This document shows, in pieces, positions 33,771-42,607 of a DNA stretch of 64,000 bases. Both the position numbers and the translations under genes were made by a program. How positions within the stretch are numbered: the stretch's first letter is position 1; every line of letters starts with the position of its first letter. Source of the DNA: RGIG6353 sp045660745 (lineage in GTDB: Bacteria > Bacillota > Clostridia > Oscillospirales > SIG627); NCBI GenBank assembly GCA_045660745.1, contig JAZREJ010000022.1:1-64000 (forward strand), in the 5' to 3' direction. Under the pieces are notes generated by a model. The model did not search any database and was not told the DNA's origin. It saw only the letters and a list, made by a program, of their open reading frames with translations.

Positions 33771-34024
33771 TAAAGATAACTGTTGAAGTTGAAGGTATGA
33801 AGTGCCCTATGTGTGAGGCACATACAAATGATGCAGTCAAGGAAGCTCTTGACGTCAAAAGCGTTGTATCCTCCCATAAGGAAAACAAGACCGAAATCAC
33901 GGTTGAAAATGATATTCCCGACGAAAAGATAATCGAAGCGCTTTCCAAAACAGGCTATACCATCGGCGATATCACCCGTGAAGAAGCTAAAAAGCAAGGC
34001 TTTTTCGCAAGATTTAAAAAATAA
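33767..34024 (+). CDS. Heavy-metal-associated (HMA) domain protein
   Basis: 85 aa. Ferredoxin-like HMA domain with the metal-binding motif GMKCPMCEAH near residue 9 (MxCxxC). These domains bind Cu(I) or similar soft metals as chaperones. A basic tail (EEAKKQGFFARFKK) follows. It overlaps the DnaI-like gene by four bases; no copper ATPase or regulator lies nearby, so the link to the replication genes is unexplained. Confidence 0.88.
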   Translation: MIKITVEVEGMKCPMCEAHTNDAVKEALDVKSVVSSHKENKTEITVENDIPDEKIIEALSKTGYTIGDITREEAKKQGFFARFKK

Positions 34025-34051
34025 TGCAAATTCTCTGTATTACAAAAGAAT

Positions 34052-34080
34052 TCCCGACACTCTCGTGTCGGGATATTTTT
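34052..34080 (+). terminator. Terminator of the dnaD-like operon
   Basis: TCCCGACAC/GTGTCGGGA stem at 34052-34073 with TATTTTT after it. It runs into the last codon of the convergent gene. Confidence 0.85.
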
Positions 34081-34576
34081 ATGCCTTTTTGTGACGAAAG
34101 CGTATCCAGAATACAACGGCTGAAACCATAGAGAACACCTCGCATGTAATACCGCCTATGGTGAAAACAACTACATTATTTATAAGCCACAGCGGAGATT
34201 GAAAGAATATTCTGAATTTTCGAATACCTATCTCAGAGGCGAACCACATAGCGTAAGTACCGACAAGCTCAGCGGCACACACAAGAAGTGACAGCACACC
34301 TGTATAGCTCAATGCTGTTGCAACAGCTATTACTGTACAAACCGCAACAAACATATAGTCTTTTCGAGTGTGTCTGTTTGAAGCAAGTATTCCTCTCAAA
34401 GCACACACCATATTGATTATGGCGCTTGTGGGTGAGCCGAGCAAGAAATAGCTTATTGCAAAAAGTGTACAGGTGCACACCGATGCCACACAAAAATGGC
34501 TCGTTTTTTTAATCTGAAAGGCAAAAACCGTGCCTATCATTCCGATTATACTTAATATTTGTGCTAAAACTTCCAT
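34079..34576 (-). CDS. YgjV family inner-membrane protein
   Basis: 165 aa with about six short membrane helices. The opening QILSIIGMIGTVFAFQIKK, LFAISYFLLGSPTSAIINMVCALRGIL and the WLINNVVVFTIGGI segment match the YgjV family, a group of unknown function found in Clostridia and Proteobacteria. No operon partner is obvious. Confidence 0.8.
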   Translation of the reverse strand: MEVLAQILSIIGMIGTVFAFQIKKTSHFCVASVCTCTLFAISYFLLGSPTSAIINMVCALRGILASNRHTRKDYMFVAVCTVIAVATALSYTGVLSLLVCAAELVGTYAMWFASEIGIRKFRIFFQSPLWLINNVVVFTIGGITCEVFSMVSAVVFWIRFRHKKA

Positions 34577-34606
34577 TTTTATCCTCTTTTCGGAATATTA
34601 ATAAAA

Positions 34607-35473
34607 TTATCTAAGGTCGAATATATTGCTCCACGCGAATAAGCCGTCCGCTGTCTCCAGCTCTACTCTGACCCACTTTTCAAACTCCTGCGGTATATAC
34701 TCTGCGTGTGTCACGCCCTTGAAAACTCGCTGAGACCATGCGGCACCCGACACGAAGGAGAGTCTTTTACACTCGTCGGAAGAATCAACAACGATTTTGT
34801 TCCCCTCACGTCTTGCGTAAAGCTCGGGACCTTGTGTTGCGTAAAAGCGTCCTTCCTTTACGGCATTCACAATATCGTCGGCGCTGTCCGACTCGGATTC
34901 TACCATGATATATGATTTACAGTCATCCTCGCCGCAGTAATAGTGAGCATCATCCGTTGCAACAAGCGGAAGAATATATCCTCGGTTAGCAAGTATATCC
35001 ACGATATACCCCGAATAAGGACGGAAGCTCATTCCGACGTCGGATACCGAATTGTATATTTCGAGAGCGGAAAACCCGTGAAGCGGCTCTATCATTTCGG
35101 GAGTATTAAGAGACCACGCGGGGTGTGCAAGTATCGCAATTCCACCCGCTTCGCCTATCCGATCAATAACCGTCTGCGGATCTGCATCTTTAGGCATTTG
35201 GGGGTCATATTTCATATTGATGCCAACAATATGCATAACAAGTCCCGACGTATCGCCGCCGCCCACGTTATACTCAGCGCCCGAAAGAACGCAAAGTCCG
35301 TCCTCAATGCCGCCCTCTCCGTATGCCCAATGGTCAGTCAGTGCAATAGCATCAAAGCCTGCATCACGGTAACGCTTTTTTGCCTCATCGGGAGAAAGCC
35401 GTCCGTCTGACACGCTTGTGTGAATATGAAGCCCTACCTTATACCATTTTCTGCCGTTTGTATCAATAAACAT
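34607..35473 (-). CDS. PHP domain phosphoesterase
   Basis: 288 aa. HxH motif in VGLHIHTSVSDGRLSPDEA, ALTDHWAYGE, E in LSGAEYNV, AILAHPAW and ATDDAHYYCGE give the metal-binding set of PHP phosphoesterases. The C-terminal region (about 215-288) resembles the small beta domain that follows PHP in putative lipoprotein-type PHP proteins. GGAGG lies seven bases before ATG 35473, which is why I prefer it to the TTG at 35479. It sits directly after nadE, probably in one transcript. Confidence 0.88.
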   Translation of the reverse strand: MFIDTNGRKWYKVGLHIHTSVSDGRLSPDEAKKRYRDAGFDAIALTDHWAYGEGGIEDGLCVLSGAEYNVGGGDTSGLVMHIVGINMKYDPQMPKDADPQTVIDRIGEAGGIAILAHPAWSLNTPEMIEPLHGFSALEIYNSVSDVGMSFRPYSGYIVDILANRGYILPLVATDDAHYYCGEDDCKSYIMVESESDSADDIVNAVKEGRFYATQGPELYARREGNKIVVDSSDECKRLSFVSGAAWSQRVFKGVTHAEYIPQEFEKWVRVELETADGLFAWSNIFDLR

Positions 35474-35475
35474 AT

Positions 35476-36213
35476 TCAATCCTCCGGTGTATATTCAAAC
35501 ACAGGCATCAATTCAAGCTTGAAAAGATTCATTTTATGCTTTCTGTCAATAATATCCTTTGTCTGAAGGTCGTCTATTTCCCCCGTCCTTATATATCTGT
35601 CAAGCACAGCATAGGTAAAACCGAGGTTGTCCTCATCTGTCTTACCGCAAAGTCCGTCAATAGGGGTCTTCTCAACGAGCATCTCGGGGAGTCCGAGCAC
35701 CCTTCCTATCTCCTTTACCTCCGCAACCGTAAGACGGGAAAGCGGGCTGAAATCTCCTACCGAATCCCCGTAGCGGGTGGAGTATCCCACCCAATCCTCC
35801 GAAAGGTTGCAGGTGTTTGCAACACGTCCGTTAACGCTCTGCGAAACAGCGTAAAGCGTTGTCATCCTGACACGTGGCGGTATATTATTCACCGTTTGCT
35901 CGGTAAGTTCAAGCTCCTTAGGTAAAGATTCCTTTAAGGCGTTCACGGTTTCTTTTATATTCACAACAAAATGCTTTATTCCAAGATGTGACACAAGCAA
36001 TTCGGCAGCGTCAATATCATGCTGTACACCGTTTGGCATAAGCACGCCAACAACCCTGTCAACTCCCAGCGCCTCGACACAAAGCGCCGCTACAACCGAG
36101 CTGTCCTTGCCGCCTGATATTCCGACAACGGCAACGCATCCTTTTCCGTTATTCTCAAAGAAATCTCTAATCCATAAAACAACATCATTTTTGACCTTTT
36201 CTGCACAAAACAC
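35476..36213 (-). CDS. nadE: NAD+ synthase
   Basis: 245 aa, the ammonia-dependent type without a glutaminase domain. The PP-loop SGGKDSSVVAALC, NTCNLSEDWVGYSTRYGDSVGDFSPL (the family reads ..N.SE...GY.T.YGD) and LGLPEMLVEKTPIDGL are seen. It makes NAD from deamido-NAD. The start is GTG preceded by AGGGGG. Confidence 0.94.
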   Translation of the reverse strand: MFCAEKVKNDVVLWIRDFFENNGKGCVAVVGISGGKDSSVVAALCVEALGVDRVVGVLMPNGVQHDIDAAELLVSHLGIKHFVVNIKETVNALKESLPKELELTEQTVNNIPPRVRMTTLYAVSQSVNGRVANTCNLSEDWVGYSTRYGDSVGDFSPLSRLTVAEVKEIGRVLGLPEMLVEKTPIDGLCGKTDEDNLGFTYAVLDRYIRTGEIDDLQTKDIIDRKHKMNLFKLELMPVFEYTPED

Positions 36214-36271
36214 TCGAACGTCCCCCTTCCAAACAGTGAGATTATAACATAAAAGCCCCTCTTTGTAAAGG

Positions 36272-36299
36272 AAAACGGCAGAAAAATCTGCCGTTTTAA
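36272..36299 (-). terminator. Terminator of the 42181-36301 operon
   Basis: AAAACGGCAGA/TCTGCCGTTTT stem at 36272-36298. It directly follows the stop codon of the 1098-aa protein gene. Confidence 0.75.
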
Positions 36300-36300
36300 T

Positions 36301-39300
36301 TTATTTTATAAGCTTTTCAAATGCCACTCTTTCAACCCATGAGATAAATTCGACTCTGCCCGAGTGGTAGGTGGTTTCTTCAATGCTTTCATGCGGATAA
36401 AATACAGTTTCACCGTTTTCAAGATTCTTGATATAAATGCCGATTTCAGCCTTATCCCAACCGCTCAGGTGTGAATAGCTTGAATCCCACCAAGGTGCTA
36501 AATAAAGAAGATACCTGCCGTCGGGTGAAAGCCTCGGCTCCTCGGCATAATCCTCTGCAAGAGATAATTCTCCCGTATTAAAGTCATAGATATAGACTGC
36601 CTGATAGTTATGATACGCATGTCCGCCATTATCTCCTGCAAAAAGGGTGACGTTGCGGTTTATGACAAGCCATCTGTCGTCAACAAGCGCCGTACAGTAT
36701 GCATTGTCCTCCTCGGTTGAGGGGAGCTTGAATTCGCAAAGCACGTATCCCGAATCAAGCGAATATATCCTGTAGGTGGTCACACCGTTTTCGGTATACG
36801 AGAAGGCGAGTCTGTTCTCGTCCACCTCAAAAAGGTACGCACCGCTTCCGTTTTTATCAAGGGAAGGCACGTATTCGTACTTATTTTCGCTCACTTTAAT
36901 ACTTTTGGGAGTATTGTCTCTCATCACGCCCCAGTCCCAATAATCGTCACTGTTAAAGGTTTTTGTTATCTGTCCGTTTTCAATCACGTCATACTCAACA
37001 CGCCAATCGGCACCGAGATAGCTTTCCTTTCCGTAGTCTCCCTCCCCCTCGCAAATATATTTGATTCGCCCGAGGGTGAAGCCGTCTGCGGAAACGTAGG
37101 AAATTTTACTTTCAAATAAGAATTGTGCCAAAAGGCTGTTTTCTTCAAGCTCACCGAGCGGTGTGTAGGGGTATGTAACACGCCACTTATTATTAAGCCT
37201 TTCCCACAGTGCGTGCCCCTCGTCAAAGCTTTTCGTGTTTTCATTAAGGAATGCCAAGTGGTAGGCGTTTGAATGTCTTGAATAGCGCTCAACGTCATAT
37301 GATACAAATGGAACGTAGCTTCCGAAATCGAAATCCTCCGCCGCTGTTCTTTCATTGGGAGTGTAGGTCATCATATCAAGAGTGACCTCCGGGAGTGTAA
37401 TTTGTGCAAATACCGTTGCGGAGCTGTATCCGTTTAAATAAAACTTGTCATAAAACTCAATGCCGTCATACTTTTCATATTCGCCGTTTTCAAGGCGCCA
37501 TCCCGCCTTTGTTTTATGAAGTGAGAAAACAACGTTCTTTTCAAGCGCTCCGTCAACAAGTCGGTCAAGCTTCACCATCACAAAGCCTTCGTACTGTTCC
37601 ACAATTTCAAGGGTCTCAAACAGATATTCGACCTGTCTTGTACTCGCATCTGCGTTAAAGTAAAGGTTGCCTTCACCCTCGGTATACAGTGCATCTCCTC
37701 CCTTTATCATGGGGAAAAAGATTCGCTCTGCGGCACTCGTTGTAAATACGCTGTAGGCGAAAGCCTTTATATCCTCGTCTGCCTTAAGAAACGGCGATTT
37801 CACAACCCCGTCAACTGTAGGCGGGGCAAGAGCTACCCGATCCCACAAAAGGTAGGCACGGTTTAAGAGCGGTCTGAATATTTCAAGCACTCGCTCACGG
37901 GTGAGTGTATCGCTCCTTTTCAGATAATAAGAATCGAAAGTAATCTCCTCACTCGGATATCTTTTTTTCACGGCTAACACAGGGGCAGTTGAATCTTTCT
38001 CTGTAACAGTTGCCCTGTGGAGTATCCAATCCTCTCCGTTTTTATTTATTTCAACGTCAAAGATCTCAAGGTCTGTTTCAACAGAAAGATAGAGCAGATC
38101 AAGTCTCTTACGCTTTGTGGAAATGCTTCTGATCTCGCTTGACAGCTCTCCCGGTGCATCAATTTTTTCCAGGGTATAAAGCCGTCCGTCCTTTTCAATG
38201 TACTTAGCGCTTTCACCCTCAACAATGGGCTTTAAGAGTTGAAGGTCGAAAAAGGAATAGTGAAAAGCCGAATGGAAATATTTTTCAACATCATCCATTG
38301 TTTTAAAGCCATTCTCAACTATCATATAGTATTCTCGTCCGTTGATAACAGTCGGTGTTGTGCTCGTTTCAAAATCACAGAAAACAAGCTTTCTCAAAAC
38401 ACTCTCACAACGTCTCAAAACGGCATTCACAACACTGCGGATCTCCTGATCGCCAAGAGAGTTCACGTATCTCTCGTTCTCGGAGTTTTCAAGCCTCCAG
38501 CCGCTGTCGGTGTTTTGCATAACGAACACCGCTTCCTCACCGTCGGAAGTGAGAAGGGACACCATTACAACGTCCTTGTACTGTGCCACCACCTCAAAGG
38601 TGTCAAAATCGTACTCAATATTTCTGCCGTGTGCGGCTGAGTGATAGTAAAGCTTCCCATCCTCATCGACATATCTCGGAATATCATCTGCATAAACGGG
38701 ATATATCTCACTTTTAAAAAGCCGTATCGCAGCAGACTCGGTGTAAGCGCTGAGTGCCATATTCCAAACATCTGAAAGCGTTGTAATTTCGGGAGTATCG
38801 GCAAAATAATAGGAGTGATTACCGTTTCTGAAGGCTTCGGTTTTAGTTATACTCCAGGAGGGAGAGTTTTTTATCCGCTCGTGCACCGTTATGCCACGCT
38901 CTAAAAGAGGCTTAAAAATGCTCTTTATCTCATCGACAGAATATAGCATATCCATTTTGGAAAGCTCCTTGTCGTCAAAAGACAAAATGCCACTGCCTAA
39001 ATTGAATACAGCTTCCTTTTCGCTGATATTTTCAACGTGCTCCGAAACGCTCTTAATTCGCCATCCATCACCTATGTCAACGATTTCCGTCTCAAGTGTG
39101 AAATAATAAAAGTCAACAAGTGCCCTAAAGCTTCTTTCCTCTTTTCCCACCTTCTCGGAGAGGATACGCACGCTTTTTATATCGGTCACGGTATAAAGAG
39201 TAGGTCTTTTTCCAATAACGTACAGCCTTTTTACATGCTCAATTATTCTCGGGGTAAAGTTTCCTTCAGCCATTGCCATATCAATTAAACGGCTTCCGTC

Positions 39301-39597
39301 GAGAAATACACTGTTCACATACGTTTTAAGCTCGTCTGCAGTCGTTACTCCGTCCTCGACCACCTTATAATATTTAATACCGTCAAAGAGATCTGCCTGT
39401 TCCCGTGCCTGAAGCGTGCCTCCTATTAGCTTTTCGTAAACCTCTCCTGCTCGAGTGAAAAGATCAAAAGTTACAGTCTCTATTTCATCACGGTTTAATT
39501 TTTCCTGAGGGACCTTATCCAAAACAATGCTTTTTACAACAATAGCCGCTACTAAAAGAAAGACTGTCGTTATAACTGCAAAAATAAGTTTTTTCAC
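36301..39597 (-). CDS. Large exported protein with tandem IseA-like repeats and a C-terminal module shared with its neighbour
   Basis: 1098 aa. One N-terminal membrane or signal helix (about 4-24). About residues 40-740 hold four units of roughly 170 aa in alternating types. Units 2 and 4 share an opening FKPLLER/FRPLLNR, LYYHSAAHGRNIEYDFDTFEVV / LYFNADASTRQVEYLFETLEIV and an ending GWRLEN. They recall the IseA DL-endopeptidase inhibitor domain, by eye only. From about 758 a module begins FGSYVPF...ALWERLNNKWRV and ends in repeat blades such as RLSPDGRYLLYLAP; the upstream gene carries the same module. Function unknown. It is the last gene of an operon. Confidence 0.8.
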   Translation of the reverse strand: MKKLIFAVITTVFLLVAAIVVKSIVLDKVPQEKLNRDEIETVTFDLFTRAGEVYEKLIGGTLQAREQADLFDGIKYYKVVEDGVTTADELKTYVNSVFLDGSRLIDMAMAEGNFTPRIIEHVKRLYVIGKRPTLYTVTDIKSVRILSEKVGKEERSFRALVDFYYFTLETEIVDIGDGWRIKSVSEHVENISEKEAVFNLGSGILSFDDKELSKMDMLYSVDEIKSIFKPLLERGITVHERIKNSPSWSITKTEAFRNGNHSYYFADTPEITTLSDVWNMALSAYTESAAIRLFKSEIYPVYADDIPRYVDEDGKLYYHSAAHGRNIEYDFDTFEVVAQYKDVVMVSLLTSDGEEAVFVMQNTDSGWRLENSENERYVNSLGDQEIRSVVNAVLRRCESVLRKLVFCDFETSTTPTVINGREYYMIVENGFKTMDDVEKYFHSAFHYSFFDLQLLKPIVEGESAKYIEKDGRLYTLEKIDAPGELSSEIRSISTKRKRLDLLYLSVETDLEIFDVEINKNGEDWILHRATVTEKDSTAPVLAVKKRYPSEEITFDSYYLKRSDTLTRERVLEIFRPLLNRAYLLWDRVALAPPTVDGVVKSPFLKADEDIKAFAYSVFTTSAAERIFFPMIKGGDALYTEGEGNLYFNADASTRQVEYLFETLEIVEQYEGFVMVKLDRLVDGALEKNVVFSLHKTKAGWRLENGEYEKYDGIEFYDKFYLNGYSSATVFAQITLPEVTLDMMTYTPNERTAAEDFDFGSYVPFVSYDVERYSRHSNAYHLAFLNENTKSFDEGHALWERLNNKWRVTYPYTPLGELEENSLLAQFLFESKISYVSADGFTLGRIKYICEGEGDYGKESYLGADWRVEYDVIENGQITKTFNSDDYWDWGVMRDNTPKSIKVSENKYEYVPSLDKNGSGAYLFEVDENRLAFSYTENGVTTYRIYSLDSGYVLCEFKLPSTEEDNAYCTALVDDRWLVINRNVTLFAGDNGGHAYHNYQAVYIYDFNTGELSLAEDYAEEPRLSPDGRYLLYLAPWWDSSYSHLSGWDKAEIGIYIKNLENGETVFYPHESIEETTYHSGRVEFISWVERVAFEKLIK

Positions 39598-41510
39598 TCA
39601 ATTTCCTCCATAAGCTTATCCCGTCTTATCCACCCCTTGAATATGGCATACTCGGAATATTCCATAAAATAAAGCGTGCCTGCTTCAAGGTCCTTTATAT
39701 AATAGCCGCTCGGCATATTAAAGCTTGCATCATATCCTGTCTGTGCTCCGTAATTTCCTGTGTAAGCGATATATTTCATATCAGGAGAAACTAATGCTTG
39801 TTGCGCATAATTTTGAAGAAGCGTCAGCTCTCCCGTTTCGATATCGTAAAGATAGCTTGCCCATATCGGACCTTCGGTGTCAAACGCCTTTGTCATATCC
39901 GTCACTTCGAAAACGCAATATCTTCCGCCCACAAAATCACGAAGCGTCATAAATTTTTCGCTCCAATCAAACGGGACGTTTATTTCATATTCAACGCGCC
40001 CGCTCTCAAACGACCAAACGTAATAAGAGAGTCTTTTATCGGCGGTCTTTGGTAGGCAATAATAAATAAAATACTCGTCATCAATAAACGATGTGAAGTA
40101 TCCTCTTTCAAGTCTTGGTATAGGATAGAATATATCGGCGATTTCATCGTAGGTGAGCTTATGTGGAGGGGATTTTTCCAAAACATGCGAAAAAGTAAGC
40201 TCTCCGTTTTCAAAGACCTCATAAATATTCCTCCACTCGGGTTTATCAAGGCTCTCTATCTCTCCCTCTCCAATATATTCAAGGCGGTACCGCCCGATCA
40301 TATCAAGGTCCTCTGACATATAGTTGACACGGCTTTTAAAAAGGAAATCCGTGTAAGCATCTTCATAGCGTTCATCAGTGATACGATAATTTGCGTCACC
40401 GAAAACAAAGCCGTCAACAATGGGGGCTTCCACAAAATATTTACCGTTGAGTTTTTCCCAAAGTCCGAGCGCCTCGTCAAGACTCTCGCATTTTGAATCG
40501 AAAATCACGTGATCGTAATAGACGCCGTGTCTATCGTAAAAGCGACCGTTGTATATCGCCCACGGGATATATTCACCGAATTCAAGCTCGGAAAAGGGCT
40601 TGGGGTCTCCGAATTCAAACGGTGCGTAGGAAAAATCCTCGGGGAAATCAACACTTACAACCTTATGTGAAAGCGGTGTGCGTGTAAGCGTAATTATGGC
40701 AAATTCCCCGTCAATCGGCAAAACAAATGCATCCTCTGTCATATATTTTATCCAAAAGCCTTCGCGATTGGGCGGATAAAAGAGTCGGTCATACTCAATA
40801 CACGGCTCAAGAAGGGTATTGCCTTGCGAGTCGATAAAGCCTATTTTCTCATCAAGCTGTACCACTGAAAGACCGTTGTAAACACAGCTTATATAGTCAA
40901 ACATATCGCTTAGAGTTTTCCCTTGAGGATCTTGAAGGAAAAAGCGTCGCGTGTCATCTGCTTCAACCGACTTAAGGGTCGCACCATCGTAATGCGTGAT
41001 TTTTTTATAATCCGTGACGGTGGTATGCCTCGGATAATTTGTATCGAGTATTTCTCCGCTCGTGTCAACGAGCAGCTTTCGGTTTTCACCGTTCAGGCAA
41101 CACTCAAATACGGTTGCTCCGCCCTCGAAAGCGTAAAAAGCCTTATAGCTAAGCACCGAATCGATCGGAATTCCCGTGAAAACCAGGTTTACAATCACTT
41201 TCTGTCCATTGTAAATAAACTCTTTCGGAAAGTTCTGGTCTCTTGGAGCACGCTTGAGTATATCCGCGTCCCCTTTTGCATCAAAAACAAGACTCTCTTT
41301 CTCCTGTGATGCTACCTTATCATCCGCGCTTTCCAGAGTTTCTTTGCTCTCAATCATACCTTGGTCATACTCAATATCCGCCTCATATTCTTCTATTATG
41401 TCAGCAGGAGCTGCGATTCTGTCCTCGTCTGTGTTAAATACACAAAAACAGACAAATATCAAAGCAGCAAGAAGAAGCAGCGAAGCGATAACTAATAAAA
41501 ACTTTTTCAT
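39594..41510 (-). CDS. Exported protein with WG-like repeats and the same C-terminal module
   Basis: 638 aa. N-terminal signal or membrane helix (about 4-27), an acidic linker, and a middle part with WG/KWG-like strands (KIGFIDSQGNTLLEP). From about residue 322 it matches the neighbour: FGEYIPWAIYNGRFYDRHG, ALGLWEKLNGKYFV, SRVNYMSEDLDMIGRYRLEYIGEGE, then YDIETGELTLLQNYAQQALVSPDMKYIAY. The shared module therefore spans about 310 residues and may include a partial beta-propeller. No catalytic motif is recognised. It overlaps both neighbours by four bases. Confidence 0.8.
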   Translation of the reverse strand: MKKFLLVIASLLLLAALIFVCFCVFNTDEDRIAAPADIIEEYEADIEYDQGMIESKETLESADDKVASQEKESLVFDAKGDADILKRAPRDQNFPKEFIYNGQKVIVNLVFTGIPIDSVLSYKAFYAFEGGATVFECCLNGENRKLLVDTSGEILDTNYPRHTTVTDYKKITHYDGATLKSVEADDTRRFFLQDPQGKTLSDMFDYISCVYNGLSVVQLDEKIGFIDSQGNTLLEPCIEYDRLFYPPNREGFWIKYMTEDAFVLPIDGEFAIITLTRTPLSHKVVSVDFPEDFSYAPFEFGDPKPFSELEFGEYIPWAIYNGRFYDRHGVYYDHVIFDSKCESLDEALGLWEKLNGKYFVEAPIVDGFVFGDANYRITDERYEDAYTDFLFKSRVNYMSEDLDMIGRYRLEYIGEGEIESLDKPEWRNIYEVFENGELTFSHVLEKSPPHKLTYDEIADIFYPIPRLERGYFTSFIDDEYFIYYCLPKTADKRLSYYVWSFESGRVEYEINVPFDWSEKFMTLRDFVGGRYCVFEVTDMTKAFDTEGPIWASYLYDIETGELTLLQNYAQQALVSPDMKYIAYTGNYGAQTGYDASFNMPSGYYIKDLEAGTLYFMEYSEYAIFKGWIRRDKLMEEIE

Positions 41511-42181
41511 TTTATATATCCCTTAAAAAACTCAGACTCCAGAACGTCGCTCTTGCGTATAAGAAAGGCTTTACCAAACCCGCGAAGAGCAATAAGTCCG
41601 TCAAAGACCTCCTCGAACGAGCTGTCGTTCGGTGTAAAGGTAATGCTCCAAAGAAGCTCGTTTTCACGGTAAAGAGAGGCCGTCACAAAAGTCTTGTGTA
41701 TCTCAAGCTTTGCGGTCTTATCGCACGCCGAGTAAAGCTCGCTCTTTTCTTCTTTTATTTTACCAAACAGCAGTTTCATACAAAACAACGTATCGGCAAA
41801 AAAGGCTCCTGCAAGAAATCCGATAAAAATATGATGCACATCGAGCCACACAAATACCGCGATTGCAATCACCCACCAAATAAGAGACGGTAAAAGAGAG
41901 AAAAGATGTACCCGACGTCTTTTTTTCCAAACGCCGTCAATATCCTTTTTTTCAAAAAATGCAGTGTATTCTTCAAGAGCCTTTTCGGGATGATCTACCA
42001 TATCATCAATAGTTACACCGAAGATCTCCTTTAATCTTATAAGGTTATCTATAGTCGGAAGAGTCTGTCCGTTTTCCCAAAGGCTCACCGTCTGTCGGCT
42101 GAGATGAAGTCTCTGTCCAAGCTCTTCCTGGCTCATATTTTTACTTTTTCTATAAAGCTGTATTCTCTCACCTATTGACAC
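41507..42181 (-). CDS. XRE-family regulator with membrane helices
   Basis: 224 aa. Residues 5-60 are a Cro/CI helix-turn-helix (RIQLYRKSKNMSQEELGQRL, LSRQTVSLWENGQTLPTID). Two hydrophobic helices follow at about 95-135, then a soluble domain of about 85 residues. The layout suggests a membrane-tethered regulator or sensor. The GTG start is preceded by AGGAGG. It is the first gene of the operon with the two exported proteins, so it may control them in response to an envelope signal (inference). Confidence 0.85.
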   Translation of the reverse strand: MSIGERIQLYRKSKNMSQEELGQRLHLSRQTVSLWENGQTLPTIDNLIRLKEIFGVTIDDMVDHPEKALEEYTAFFEKKDIDGVWKKRRRVHLFSLLPSLIWWVIAIAVFVWLDVHHIFIGFLAGAFFADTLFCMKLLFGKIKEEKSELYSACDKTAKLEIHKTFVTASLYRENELLWSITFTPNDSSFEEVFDGLIALRGFGKAFLIRKSDVLESEFFKGYIK

Positions 42182-42228
42182 TGTTTTCGCCTCCTGATCG
42201 TTCTGTCATCATTATACTGCAAAACGAA

Positions 42229-42279
42229 AAAAATGCAAGCACCGTGTAATTGACTCGTGTCAAGTGGTGCTTGCTTTTT
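42229..42279. terminator. Bidirectional terminator between the MGMT-like gene and the XRE operon
   Basis: GCAAGCACC/GGTGCTTGC stem (42235-42243 with 42266-42274) has an inner TGAC/GTCA pair. A-rich sequence on the left and T5 on the right act as T-tails for both strands. Confidence 0.8.
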
Positions 42280-42295
42280 CCGTTTTTGCCCTTAT

Positions 42296-42598
42296 TTATA
42301 GGTCATAAATCCACTTATACTTTTTAAGATCCACCCTGTTTCCGACTACCTCAACACCATCAGCCTCAAGACGTCGGCGCTGTTCATCTTCTCCTCCAAA
42401 CACGAAAGATGGGGCGAGATACCCCTTTGAGTTCACTACCTTGAAGCACGGGTACTTATCTCCGTCGGGGTTTGCGTGAAGCACGTTTCCGACGTACCTT
42501 GCAAGATATCTGTTTCCGAGATATTCGGCAACCTGTCGGTAGGTCACGACCTTTCCTTTGGGGATGAGGGTAAGATATTCATATACTTTTTCTTTCAT
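42296..42598 (-). CDS. MGMT-family DNA-binding domain protein
   Basis: 100 aa, only the C-terminal DNA-binding half of O6-methylguanine-DNA methyltransferase. IPKGKVVTYRQVAEYLG and RYVGNVLHANP form the helix-turn-helix and arginine finger. The active-site block reads YPCFKVVNSKG: the alkyl-accepting Cys is kept, but the usual PCHRV is changed to PCFKV, losing the His of the catalytic relay. It may be a repair or damage-sensing (ATL-like) protein with reduced transferase activity. Confidence 0.85.
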   Translation of the reverse strand: MKEKVYEYLTLIPKGKVVTYRQVAEYLGNRYLARYVGNVLHANPDGDKYPCFKVVNSKGYLAPSFVFGGEDEQRRRLEADGVEVVGNRVDLKKYKWIYDL

Positions 42599-42607
42599 GT
42601 CTCTATC

